Below, piece by piece: positions 23,307 through 31,382 of a DNA stretch of 31,382 nt. Position 1 is the first letter of the stretch. Every line of letters begins with the position of its first letter. The translations under genes and the position numbers were made by a program. Source of the stretch: Candidatus Alistipes excrementipullorum (GTDB taxonomy: Bacteria; Bacteroidota; Bacteroidia; Bacteroidales; Rikenellaceae). The stretch covers positions 1-31,382 of the forward strand of contig DXGW01000112.1 in NCBI GenBank assembly GCA_019113665.1, in the 5' to 3' direction. Under the pieces are notes generated by a model. The model saw only the letters and a program-made list of their open reading frames with translations, was not told the DNA's origin and ran no database searches.

Positions 23307-24836
23307 TCAGTGCTTGAAGTGGCGCATACCCGTGAATACCATTGCTATGCCGAGTTCGTCGGCCTTGCGTATCGACTCCTCGTCACGGACGCTGCCGCCC
23401 GGCTGCACGATTGCGGCTATTCCATACTTGGCTGCCAGCGTAACCGTATCGTCGAAGGGGAAGAATCCGTCGGAAGCGAGCACCAGACCCTCTGTCGCGC
23501 CTTTCGACCTGGCCTCCTCGAGGGCGATGGCCGCCGAACCCACACGGTTCATCTGTCCGGCTCCCACGCCCAGCGTGCTGCCGTCCTTGACTACGACGAT
23601 GGCATTCGACTTCACATGTTTGACGATACGCCATGCGAAGTTCAGGTCGACGAGCTGTGCCTCCGTCGGGTGCAGTTTGGTAACGGTCATGTCGTCCGTA
23701 ACCGTAACAATGCTGGTGTCGAGTTCCTGTGCAAGCAGGCCGCCGTTCACGCTCACGTACTGCATGGCCTTCACGTCGCGGCGGCTCATGTCGACCTGCA
23801 GCAGTCGCAGGTTCTTCTTCGTGGTCAGTATGTCGAGCGCCTCCTGCGAGAACGACGGGGCGATGATGATCTCAAGGAATATGGGCTTCATGGCCTCGGC
23901 CGTTGCCCCGTCCAGTTCGCGGTTAACGGCAACGATACCGCCGAAGATGCTCACCTTGTCGGCCTCGTAGGCCTTGGTCCACGCCTCGTGTATGTCCTTG
24001 CCCAGAGCCGCACCGCAGGGATTCATGTGCTTGAGGCCCACGCAGAAGGGCTCCTCAAACTCGCGGACGATGTTCAGGGCGGCATTGGCGTCCTGTATGT
24101 TGTTGTACGAAAGCTCCTTGCCGTTGAGCTGGCGGGCGAATGCCAGCGAATAGGGCATCGGCTCGGCCTGACGGTAGAACTTGGCGTTCTGGTGCGGGTT
24201 CTCGCCGTAGCGGAGCGTCTGCACAAGGTCGTAATCCATGAAGAGTTTCTCGTTCAGGCCGGCCTGTGCACGCATATATGTGGCAATGCAGGCATCATAC
24301 TCGGCCGTGTGCGTATAGGCCTTGGCCGAGAGCTCCAGACGGGTCTTCTCGGTAGTGTTGCCGCCGGCCTCGATCTCGGCAATGATGCGGTCGTAATCCG
24401 CCGGGTCGCACACCACCGTCACGTCCTTGCAGTTCTTGGCGGCGCTGCGCAGCATCGACGGTCCGCCGATATCGATGTTCTCTATGGCCTCGGCCATCGT
24501 CACACCCTCCCTGGCGATGGTGCGGCGGAACGGATAAAGATTGACGCATACCATGTCGATGAGCCCGATGCCGTTGTCGGCCAGAGCCTTCATGTGCGAG
24601 GCGTCGTCGCGACGGGCCAGAAGTCCTCCGTGAACCTTCGGGTGCAACGTCTTGACACGTCCGTCGCATATCTCGGGAAATCCCGTAACATCGCTTATGT
24701 TGATGACCTCAACCCCGCTCTCGCGAAGGAGTTTCATCGTTCCGCCCGTGGCTATGACCTCCCAGCCCAGACGCCGCAGCGCCTTGGCGAAGTCAACCAC
24801 GCCCTCTTTGTCGCTTACGCTTACCAGTGCTCTCAT
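23307..24836 (-). CDS. purH: Bifunctional PurH: AICAR formyltransferase / IMP cyclohydrolase
   Basis: This 509-residue enzyme carries out the last two steps to IMP. The N-terminal cyclohydrolase (MGS-like fold, about 1-195) shows ALVSVSDKEGVVDFAK, ATGGTMKLL, DGRVKTLHPKVHGGLLARRD and NIDIGGPSMLRSAAKN. The C-terminal AICAR transformylase shows LRYGENPHQNAKFYR, LSYNNIQDANAAL, GLKHMNPCGAA (active-site Lys-His in KHMNPCG), GQMNRVGSAAIAL and SDGFFPFDDTV. The length is normal. Its ATG overlaps the purN stop as ATGA (24833-24836), so translation is probably coupled to purN; both use 10-formyl-THF. Confidence 0.97.
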   Translation of the reverse strand: MRALVSVSDKEGVVDFAKALRRLGWEVIATGGTMKLLRESGVEVINISDVTGFPEICDGRVKTLHPKVHGGLLARRDDASHMKALADNGIGLIDMVCVNLYPFRRTIAREGVTMAEAIENIDIGGPSMLRSAAKNCKDVTVVCDPADYDRIIAEIEAGGNTTEKTRLELSAKAYTHTAEYDACIATYMRAQAGLNEKLFMDYDLVQTLRYGENPHQNAKFYRQAEPMPYSLAFARQLNGKELSYNNIQDANAALNIVREFEEPFCVGLKHMNPCGAALGKDIHEAWTKAYEADKVSIFGGIVAVNRELDGATAEAMKPIFLEIIIAPSFSQEALDILTTKKNLRLLQVDMSRRDVKAMQYVSVNGGLLAQELDTSIVTVTDDMTVTKLHPTEAQLVDLNFAWRIVKHVKSNAIVVVKDGSTLGVGAGQMNRVGSAAIALEEARSKGATEGLVLASDGFFPFDDTVTLAAKYGIAAIVQPGGSVRDEESIRKADELGIAMVFTGMRHFKH

Positions 24837-25405
24837 ATTCTGCTTTCTGCTATCAGTTTGTTAATTGTATTTATGTACAGTTCATGTTCGAGGGCATGCA
24901 CCATGGCCTCAAGTTCGGCCATGTCGTGCCCCTCGTAAGGGAATGCCTGCTGCGAGATGATGCGGCCGCCGTCCATCGTACGGTCGACATAGTGTATCGT
25001 CACGCCGTAGATCTTCACCCCGTACTCCAATGCCTGCTCGATGGCATGGGCCCCCTTGAATGCGGGCAGCAGCGACGGGTGGATATTGATGATGCGCCCC
25101 TCGTAGCTGTCGAGCATCACGTCGGAGAGCAGGCGCATGTACCCGGCAAGGCAGACCAGATCGACCTGCCGGCTGTCAAGCAGGGCCACGATCTCGCGCT
25201 CGTAGTCGGCCTTCGAGGCATAGCCCTTCGGGTCGAACGCAAAGGTTTCGATGCCGTGTGCCGCAGCCCGTGCGACGACCCGCGCCGCCGGTCGGTCGCA
25301 GACGACCAGGACCACCTCGGCCGCAATGCGTCCCTCTGCACAGGCCCCGGCTATCGCCTCGAAATTGCTCCCCTCGCCGCTGGCGAAAACTGCCAGGCGT
25401 TTCAT
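24833..25405 (-). CDS. purN: GAR transformylase PurN
   Basis: This 190-residue folate-dependent phosphoribosylglycinamide formyltransferase moves a formyl group from 10-formyl-THF to GAR (third step). Signatures: FASGEGSNFEAI at the N-terminus (phosphate-binding loop), CLAGYMRLLS, and the catalytic block GRIINIHPSLLPAFKG with Asn and His, plus the downstream VTIHYVDRTMDGG with Asp. I took ATG 25405, which forms an ATGA overlap with the purM stop; the frame is open further upstream, but that part lies within purM. The gene is thus overlapped at both ends (purM before, purH after), indicating tight translational coupling. Confidence 0.96.
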   Translation of the reverse strand: MKRLAVFASGEGSNFEAIAGACAEGRIAAEVVLVVCDRPAARVVARAAAHGIETFAFDPKGYASKADYEREIVALLDSRQVDLVCLAGYMRLLSDVMLDSYEGRIINIHPSLLPAFKGAHAIEQALEYGVKIYGVTIHYVDRTMDGGRIISQQAFPYEGHDMAELEAMVHALEHELYINTINKLIAESRI

Positions 25406-26430
25406 CGTATCACAACCCCCTCGGTATCCGTCACGCGGCCGATGACCGAAGCCTTCAGGCCGTGGCCGGCAAGAAGCGACACCGCCTCGTCGGCCTGCGA
25501 AGCCTCCATGGCGATGACCATGCCGATACCCATGTTGAAGATGTTGAACATCTCGCGGTGGGCGATGTGTCCGTACTTTTCGAGGAACGCGAAGACGGGC
25601 AGTATCTCCCACGAACCCTCGTCGATGGCGATACCCTGTCCATCGCGGAGTATGCGCGGTATGTTCTCGTCGAAACCGCCTCCAGTGATGTGGCTTATTC
25701 CGTGTACGTCGCAGCGTGCGATGAGGTCGAGGACCGGACGCACGTAGATCTTCGTCGGCGTGAGCAGCACTTCGCCCAGCGTACGCTCGGCGTCAAGTTC
25801 GGGATATACCTTGCGGAGGTCGAGGCCGTTGTCGGCAACGATCTTGCGCACCAGGCTGAAACCGTTCGAGTGCACGCCGGTCGAGGCTATGCCCACCAGC
25901 ACGTCGCCCACGGCCACCTTCGAGCCGTCGATCAGGCGCGAGCGCTCCACAACGCCGCAGGTGAAGCCCGCAATGTCGTATTCGCCGCCGCCGTACATGC
26001 CCGGCATCTCGGCGGTCTCGCCGCCGATAAGCGCGCAGCCGGCCTGACGGCACCCTTCGGCCACACCGGCAACGATGGCCTCGACCTTGGCCGGTTCGTT
26101 GTGGCCCACGGCCACGTAATCGAGGAAGAACAGCGGCTCGGCTCCCTGTGCCAGCACGTCGTTCACGCACATCGCCACGGCGTCGATGCCGATCGTGTCG
26201 TGACGGTCGAGCTCGAACGCGAGCTTGAGTTTGGTTCCCACGCCGTCGGTGCCGCTGACCAGAACCGGCTCCCTGACTCCGAGAGCCGCAAGGTCGAACA
26301 TGCCGCCGAATGCGCCGATATTGCCCATAACGCCCGTACGCGACGTCGATGCAACGTGTTTCTTGATACGTTTGACCACTTCGTAACCCGCTTCGAGGTT
26401 TACGCCGGCCTTTTCATAAGATTCAGCCAT
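25402..26430 (-). CDS. purM: AIR synthetase PurM
   Basis: This 342-residue phosphoribosylformylglycinamidine cyclo-ligase closes the imidazole ring, turning FGAM into AIR with ATP. Characteristic segments are SYEKAGVNLEAGYEVVKRIK, SGTDGVGTKLKLAFE, DAVAMCVNDVLAQGAEPLFF, LIGGETAEMPGMY, GIASTGVHSNGFSLVRKI and ISHITGGGFDENIPR. Length and order match the bacterial single-function enzyme; it is not fused to purN or purD as in animals. It begins 27 nt after purF, and its stop overlaps the purN start (25402-25405). Confidence 0.97.
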   Translation of the reverse strand: MAESYEKAGVNLEAGYEVVKRIKKHVASTSRTGVMGNIGAFGGMFDLAALGVREPVLVSGTDGVGTKLKLAFELDRHDTIGIDAVAMCVNDVLAQGAEPLFFLDYVAVGHNEPAKVEAIVAGVAEGCRQAGCALIGGETAEMPGMYGGGEYDIAGFTCGVVERSRLIDGSKVAVGDVLVGIASTGVHSNGFSLVRKIVADNGLDLRKVYPELDAERTLGEVLLTPTKIYVRPVLDLIARCDVHGISHITGGGFDENIPRILRDGQGIAIDEGSWEILPVFAFLEKYGHIAHREMFNIFNMGIGMVIAMEASQADEAVSLLAGHGLKASVIGRVTDTEGVVIR

Positions 26431-26457
26431 ATCTCTTTCTGTGTTTGATTTGTTGCG

Positions 26458-27882
26458 TTAAAATTTACCGTCCTTGTTGGCCTCCTCGAACGACTGGTAC
26501 AGCGCCGTCGGGTATTTGCCGTTGAAACATGCGAGGCAGAGTTCGTGGCGGTCGCCCGCAGCCCAGAACAACGCCTTCTTCGAGAGGTAGACCAGCGAAT
26601 CGGCCCCCACAAGCTGGCGTATGCGCTCGATATCCTTGTTCATCTGCGCGGCGATCAGCTCGTCGTATGTCGAGATGTCGACGCCGTAGAAGCACGGGTG
26701 CGTGATCGGAGGACTGGCTATGCGCAGGTGCACCTCCGTGGCCCCGGCCTCACGCAGCAGCGTCACGATGCGGCGCGACGTGGTACCGCGCACGATCGAG
26801 TCGTCGATGAGCACGACACGCTTGCCGCCCACGATCGACCTGATGGCCGAGAGTTTCATGCGCACGCCCTTCTCGCGCATGGCCTGGCTCGGCTGTATGA
26901 ACGTACGCCCGACGTAACGGTTCTTGATGAGTCCCATCTCGTAGGGTATGCCGCTCTCCTCGCTGTAGCCTATGGCGGCGCTCAGGCTCGAATCGGGCAC
27001 GCCGACGACGATGTCGGCCTCGACCGGAGCCTCGCGGTAGAGCCATTTGCCCGACTCCTTGCGGAAGGCGTGCACGTTGCAGCCCTCGATGACGCTGTCG
27101 GGACGCGCGAAGTAGATGTACTCCATGGCGCACATGTTGTGGTGCTTGAACTTCGAATAGTCCACGCTGTGAAGCCCTTCGCGGTCGATGATCACGATCT
27201 CGCCGGGCTCGACGTCGCGCACGTACTCGGCACCTATGACGTCGAACGCGCAGGTCTCGCTGCTGACGATGTAGCCGTCGCCGAGGCGGGCTATCGACAA
27301 CGGACGCAATCCGTATTTGTCGCGGCAGGCGTATATGCGGCTGGCCGTCATGATGAGGAACGCGAACGCTCCCTCGATCATGTTCAGTGCATCGACTATG
27401 GCATGTATGCGGTCACGGTTGTCCGACTCCTTCTTGATCATGTGGGCGAAAATCTCGCTGTCGGAGGTCGAGTGGAAAAGGCTTCCGCGGTTCTCGAGCC
27501 ACAGTTTCAGCTCGCGCGAATTGACAAGGTTGCCGTTGTGCGCGAGGGCGAAATCGCCCGTATTGTGGTGGAAGAGGAAAGGCTGCACGTTCTCTATGCC
27601 GCCGCCCCCGGCCGTCGAATAGCGCACGTGGCCTATGGCCATGTCGCCCGGCAGCGAGGCCAGGCGCCCCTCGTTGAAGACCTCGGTCACGAGGCCCTCG
27701 CCCTTGACATGGCTGAACGAACGGTTGTTCACGGCGACGATACCGCAACCCTCCTGTCCGCGATGCTGCAGGGCGTGCAGGCCGTAATATGTGAGTCCGG
27801 CCGCATCGGGCACCCCGAAGACACCGAAAACGCCGCATTCGTCATGCAGCTCGTCGTCTATGATTCTCTGTCTGTTATCCAT
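26458..27882 (-). CDS. purF: Amidophosphoribosyltransferase PurF
   Basis: This 474-residue enzyme catalyses the committed step: PRPP plus glutamine to phosphoribosylamine. The N-terminal Ntn glutaminase nucleophile is Cys16 in HDECGVFGVF, so a 15-residue propeptide must be removed, as in the B. subtilis-type enzyme. The PRTase PRPP loop is VVLIDDSIVRGTTSRRIV. Four cysteines, C251 (NMCAMEY), C397 (HPCFYG), C449 and C452 (CLACFNGKYPT), occupy the positions of the 4Fe-4S ligands of the B. subtilis enzyme, so an oxygen-sensitive iron-sulfur cluster is predicted. It is preceded by a 93-nt gap after purC with no clear promoter. Confidence 0.97.
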   Translation of the reverse strand: MDNRQRIIDDELHDECGVFGVFGVPDAAGLTYYGLHALQHRGQEGCGIVAVNNRSFSHVKGEGLVTEVFNEGRLASLPGDMAIGHVRYSTAGGGGIENVQPFLFHHNTGDFALAHNGNLVNSRELKLWLENRGSLFHSTSDSEIFAHMIKKESDNRDRIHAIVDALNMIEGAFAFLIMTASRIYACRDKYGLRPLSIARLGDGYIVSSETCAFDVIGAEYVRDVEPGEIVIIDREGLHSVDYSKFKHHNMCAMEYIYFARPDSVIEGCNVHAFRKESGKWLYREAPVEADIVVGVPDSSLSAAIGYSEESGIPYEMGLIKNRYVGRTFIQPSQAMREKGVRMKLSAIRSIVGGKRVVLIDDSIVRGTTSRRIVTLLREAGATEVHLRIASPPITHPCFYGVDISTYDELIAAQMNKDIERIRQLVGADSLVYLSKKALFWAAGDRHELCLACFNGKYPTALYQSFEEANKDGKF

Positions 27883-27975
27883 CTTGCAAATTGAGATTTA
27901 CAATGCTTGTTTCATTACCGCAGCGGTTGGCGGCACATGCCCCGCCCGCTGTCCCGGGTCCGAATGCCGGCAAAC

Positions 27976-28692
27976 CTACTTCCCGAGGCTCTTCAGACGG
28001 CGGTCGATCTCCTCATATGCCTCGATGACCTTGCCCAGGTCACGGCGGAAGCGGTCCTTGTCGAGCTTCTCGCCCGTCTGCTTGTCCCACAGGCGGCAGG
28101 TGTCGGGGCTGATCTCGTCGGCAAGAATGATCCTGCCGTCGGACGTGCGGCCGAACTCCACCTTGAAATCCACAAGCGTGATGCCCACACTGTCGAACAG
28201 CGACTCCAGCAGGTCGTTGATCCTGCGGGTAACGGCGTATATCTGTTTCAGTTCGTCGTACGTAACCAGTCCGAGAGCTACGGCATGGTCGTCGTTGATG
28301 AGCGGGTCACCCAGCTCGTCACGCTTGTAGCTGAGGTCCACAATCGTATTCGACGGCCGCGTGCCCTCCACGATGCCCAGGCGCTGCGCCATCGAGCCCG
28401 CAACGATGTTGCGCACGATTATCTCGATCGGTATGATCGAAACCCGGCGGCACAACTGGTCGCGCTCGTTGAGCCTCTCGATGAAATGGGTCTCCACACC
28501 CGCGTCGGCCAGATGGCGGAAGAGCATCGACGAAATGTCGTTGCTGAACACGCCCTTGTTCACGATCGTGGCCTTCTTCAGGTTGTTGTATGCCGTAGCC
28601 GAATCCTTGTACCGGATAATGATCCGTTCCGGGTCGTCGGTCGCGAAAACCTGCTTTGCCTTGCCCTCGTATAACAACTCAAGTTGTTCCAT
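27976..28692 (-). CDS. purC: SAICAR synthetase PurC
   Basis: This 238-residue phosphoribosylaminoimidazole-succinocarboxamide synthase joins CAIR and aspartate with ATP. Signatures: LLYEGKAKQVFATDD (ATP-binding start), KDSATAYN, PIEIIVRNIVAGS, LVDFKVEFGRTSDGRIILADEISPDTCRLWD (in parts, about 165-195) and the C-terminal YEEIDRRL. The length fits the short bacterial form. It starts 32 nt after the purL stop and precedes purF. Its substrate CAIR needs PurE (and perhaps PurK), which are not seen in this window, so those genes lie elsewhere. Confidence 0.97.
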   Translation of the reverse strand: MEQLELLYEGKAKQVFATDDPERIIIRYKDSATAYNNLKKATIVNKGVFSNDISSMLFRHLADAGVETHFIERLNERDQLCRRVSIIPIEIIVRNIVAGSMAQRLGIVEGTRPSNTIVDLSYKRDELGDPLINDDHAVALGLVTYDELKQIYAVTRRINDLLESLFDSVGITLVDFKVEFGRTSDGRIILADEISPDTCRLWDKQTGEKLDKDRFRRDLGKVIEAYEEIDRRLKSLGK

Positions 28693-28724
28693 CTCTCTTA
28701 TCGTGGTTTGGTAATTGGTTTACA

Positions 28725-31382
28725 CTATTTGCGGCGGAAGTAGTTCACGGCATTGGCGAATATCGTCTGCCGCTTCTCTCCGGCGATGTTCTTCATCAGG
28801 TTGTCGTCGTAACGCTCCGTATGTCCCATCTTGCCGAGTATGCGGCCCGTGGGGTCGGTGATACCCTCGATCGCATAGTACGATCCGTTGGGGTTGTACG
28901 GCGCCTCGTCCGTCGGACGGCCCATGGGGTCGACATAACGGAAGGCTACCTGCCCCTCGGCGAAGAGTTCGGCCGCAAGGCGTTCGTTCACCATGAACTT
29001 GCCCTCGCCGTGGCTGACGGCTATCGAGTGAATGTCACCCTCATCGAAGCCCTTGAGCCAGGGCGACGCCACCGTCTCCACGCGTGTCGACACAATCTGC
29101 GACACGTGGCGGTTCACATCGTTGCGGAACAGCGTCGGCGAATCGACCGTAACCGTACCCAGACGCCCGTAGGGCAGCAGGCCCGACTTGACCAGAGCCT
29201 GGAAACCGTTGCAGATGCCCAGAATCAGGCCGCCGCGGTCAAGCAGACGGTGTATGGCATCGGCCACCTCGGCATTGTTGAGCACGGCCGCGATGAACTT
29301 GCCGCTGCCGTCGGGTTCGTCTCCGGCGGAGAATCCGCCGCTCAGGACGAATATGTGGCATGCGTCGATGCAGCGCTTCATCTCGGCGATCGAGCCCGTG
29401 ATGTCATCGGCCGTGAGATTGCGGAAGACGCTTGTCGTAACCTCGGCGCCGGCACGGCGGAAAGCCCGGGCCGTATCGTAGTCGCAGTTGGTTCCGGGGA
29501 ACACCGGCAGATAGGCCACCGGGTGCTCGACGGCCGCACCCTTGTATTCGGCCATGCGTGCCTTGTGCTGGGTATCGACCTTCATCGGGGCATGGTTGCA
29601 GCCCTTGTCGGGGTAAACCATCGTGAAGCGCTCGGTATTGGCGCGGCGCAGCTCCTCGAGTGACATGCTCTCGCCGTTGATGCGCAGGGCGTCGTCGGCA
29701 ATAGTCATACCCAACAGCTCGGCGGCATCGTAATCGAGGCGCTCGCGGCTCTCTACGACAATCGAACCGTAGGAGTAGTCGAACAGCGTGCTCTCGGCGA
29801 TCTCGCCCTCGACACCTATGCGGTTGCCGAAGGCCATCTTGGCCAGGGCCTCGCCCACACCGCCGAAGCCGACGGCATAGGCCGCCTTGATGCGTCCGTC
29901 GGCGATGGCCTCGGACACATAGGTGAAATTGCGGCGCAGCTGCTCGCAATCGGGCATATGGTTATGCAGGGGCGTGTGGCGAACCATATAGACATAGTCG
30001 CCAGCCTGCTTGAATTCGGGACTTATGACGCGGCCGGCATCGACCGTCGTGATACCGAAGGCCATGAGCATCGGCGGTACGTTGAGCGACCCGAAGGTAC
30101 CGCTCATCGAGTCCTTGCCGCCGATCGAGGGGAGCTTCAGCTCCTCCTGCATCTTCAGTGCGCCGAGCAGCGCAGCCAGAGGCTTGCCCCACGATTTCGG
30201 GTCGGAAGTCATGCGCTCGAAGTACTCCTGGTACGAGTAGCGCATCTTGTCGTACGAGGCACCCGCGGCAACAACCTTGGCCGCAGCCTCGATGACCGCA
30301 TAGGCGGCTCCGTGATAGGGGCTCCACTCCGTGATGAAGGGATTGTATCCGAATGCCATGATGCTGGCCGTATCGGTATATGCGTCACCCACGGGGATCT
30401 TCTGCACCGAAACCTGGGTCTCGGTATCCTGCGTGCGGCCGCCGAAAGGCATCAGCACGGTCGATGCACCGACCGTCGAGTCGAACATCTCGATGAGGCC
30501 GCGCTGCGAAACCACGTTGCGGTCCGAGAGGTTTGCCTCCATGCGGTCGGTAAGGGTTTCGCCCTCGATCGTGCGCGCAAACGGGTTACGCTTGTCGACG
30601 GCACCCACCGTGGCATGTGCATAGTGGGGAGCACCGGCGCTGTCGATGAACGAACGGGCCAGATCCACCACCTTCACGCCATGGTCGTACATGCGCATGC
30701 GGGCCGTATCGGTAACGTCGGCCACATGCGTGACCTCGACATTCTCCGAAGCGCAGTAACGCATGAACTCCCCGACGTCGCCCGCCTCGACAACCACGGC
30801 CATACGCTCCTGCGACTCGCTGATGGCCAGCTCCGTGGAGTTAAGTCCGCTGTACTTGGTCGGAACGCGGTCGAGCCAGATGTCCAGGCCGTCGGCCAGC
30901 TCGCCTATGGCCACGCTCACGCCGCCGGCACCGAAGTCGTTCGACTTCTTGATGAGGCGCGTAACCTCCGGACGGCGGAACAACCGTTCGAGCTTGCGCT
31001 CCTCGGGAGCGTTACCTTTCTGCACCTCGCTGCCGCACTCCTCGAGCGAGTGGGCGTTGTGCTCCTTCGACGAACCCGTCGCACCGCCTATGCCGTCACG
31101 GCCCGTACGGCCGCCCAGCAACAGTACGGCATCGCCTGCGGCAGGTGTCTCGCGGCGGACGTTGTCGGCCTTCACGGCCCCGACAACGGCTCCCACCTCA
31201 AGGCGCTTTGCCGTATATCCGTCATGGTATATCTCGCGCACGTGCGTCGTGGCAAGACCTATCTGGTTGCCGTAGCTCGAATAACCGGCTGCGGCCTTCG
31301 TGCTGATCACGCGCTGCGGCAACTTGCCCTCGAGCGTCTCGCTCACCGGTCGGTATATGTCGCCGGCACCCGTGACACGCAT
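28725..31382 (-). CDS. purL: FGAM synthetase PurL, single-chain type, partial (N-terminus beyond window)
   Basis: 885 residues are visible before the stop at 28725. The frame is open to the window edge, which happens to fall on an ATG; single-chain PurL proteins have about 1200-1300 residues, so the true start is most likely outside and roughly 350 residues are missing. Present are the second half of the ATP-binding synthase core (TGRDGIGGATGSS, KSNDFGAGGVSVAIGEL, SESQERMAVVV, LPSIGGKDSMSGTF) and the C-terminal class I glutaminase: FPGTNCDYDTARAF, catalytic Cys in GICNGFQAL (visible residue 724), and the His/Glu of GKMGHTER. It turns FGAR, glutamine and ATP into FGAM (fourth step). It is the first visible gene of the purine cluster; the operon promoter is not in the window. 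Confidence 0.95.
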   Translation of the reverse strand: MRVTGAGDIYRPVSETLEGKLPQRVISTKAAAGYSSYGNQIGLATTHVREIYHDGYTAKRLEVGAVVGAVKADNVRRETPAAGDAVLLLGGRTGRDGIGGATGSSKEHNAHSLEECGSEVQKGNAPEERKLERLFRRPEVTRLIKKSNDFGAGGVSVAIGELADGLDIWLDRVPTKYSGLNSTELAISESQERMAVVVEAGDVGEFMRYCASENVEVTHVADVTDTARMRMYDHGVKVVDLARSFIDSAGAPHYAHATVGAVDKRNPFARTIEGETLTDRMEANLSDRNVVSQRGLIEMFDSTVGASTVLMPFGGRTQDTETQVSVQKIPVGDAYTDTASIMAFGYNPFITEWSPYHGAAYAVIEAAAKVVAAGASYDKMRYSYQEYFERMTSDPKSWGKPLAALLGALKMQEELKLPSIGGKDSMSGTFGSLNVPPMLMAFGITTVDAGRVISPEFKQAGDYVYMVRHTPLHNHMPDCEQLRRNFTYVSEAIADGRIKAAYAVGFGGVGEALAKMAFGNRIGVEGEIAESTLFDYSYGSIVVESRERLDYDAAELLGMTIADDALRINGESMSLEELRRANTERFTMVYPDKGCNHAPMKVDTQHKARMAEYKGAAVEHPVAYLPVFPGTNCDYDTARAFRRAGAEVTTSVFRNLTADDITGSIAEMKRCIDACHIFVLSGGFSAGDEPDGSGKFIAAVLNNAEVADAIHRLLDRGGLILGICNGFQALVKSGLLPYGRLGTVTVDSPTLFRNDVNRHVSQIVSTRVETVASPWLKGFDEGDIHSIAVSHGEGKFMVNERLAAELFAEGQVAFRYVDPMGRPTDEAPYNPNGSYYAIEGITDPTGRILGKMGHTERYDDNLMKNIAGEKRQTIFANAVNYFRRK

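Noticed and set aside
27883..27975. Separate promoter or small gene in the purC-purF gap
   Set aside because: No TAnnTTTG on the minus strand with a partner at 19-21 nt, and no credible small ORF.
1..31382. tRNA/rRNA genes, CRISPR arrays, insertion sequences or prophage
   Set aside because: No cloverleaf-like sequence, regularly spaced repeats, transposase or phage protein was seen on either strand; the only short tandem repeats are the four 18-bp units in the helicase gene.

Overview
The window looks like a chromosomal segment from a GC-rich member of the Bacteroidota. An Alistipes-like (Rikenellaceae) genome is my best guess, inferred from several things: repeated promoter -7 boxes of the form TAnnTTTG just upstream of genes, lipoproteins with short lipoboxes (one followed by an acidic stretch), a long single-chain PurL with its glutaminase domain, System II (CcsBA) cytochrome c maturation, and high GC. 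I saw no tRNA, rRNA, CRISPR array, insertion sequence or phage gene.

Layout, left to right. (1) 1-2759, minus strand: ccsB-ccsA, then a tri-haem cytochrome c peroxidase cut by the window edge; a covalent haem-attachment pair sits next to a likely client. (2) 2851-6128, minus: the complete proline pathway proC-proB-proA with its own -7 box and an intrinsic terminator. (3) 6110-7718, minus: two lipoproteins; the first seems to have lost its stop codon and reads through its own terminator hairpin into the proC promoter. (4) 7719-10222, plus: a YbdG-like mechanosensitive channel behind a leader with two GC-rich hairpins, then a small nitroreductase. (5) 10240-11809, minus: a DEAD-box RNA helicase with a large low-complexity insertion in RecA domain 1 (made partly of 18-bp tandem repeats) and a leader of about 190 nt that can fold as a three-way junction. 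(6) 11850-17391: a divergent pair of uncharacterised genes, a 413-residue protein with a CorA-like C-terminal two-helix membrane anchor (minus) and a 1393-residue NACHT/STAND-type NTPase (plus) with an RN-x4-H motif before the P-loop that suggests a HEPN RNase domain. This pair is the best candidate for an undescribed system, possibly defensive. (7) 17410-18323, plus: an exported glycerophosphodiester phosphodiesterase. (8) 18337-20631, minus: an SDR16C-like dehydrogenase plus an ALDH3-like aldehyde dehydrogenase behind a textbook Bacteroidota promoter, fit for two-step alcohol-to-acid oxidation. (9) 20707-20967: an EamA transporter remnant with an internal deletion. (10) 20983-31382, minus: a purine cluster purL-purC-purF-purM-purN-purH-purD-folD, with ATGA overlaps at purM/purN and purN/purH and an intrinsic terminator after folD. 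It covers most of the route from PRPP to IMP, and FolD can supply the one-carbon units for PurN and PurH.

Functions are read from motifs and remembered families; no search, folding program or alignment was run. Promoter and RNA-structure calls are by eye.
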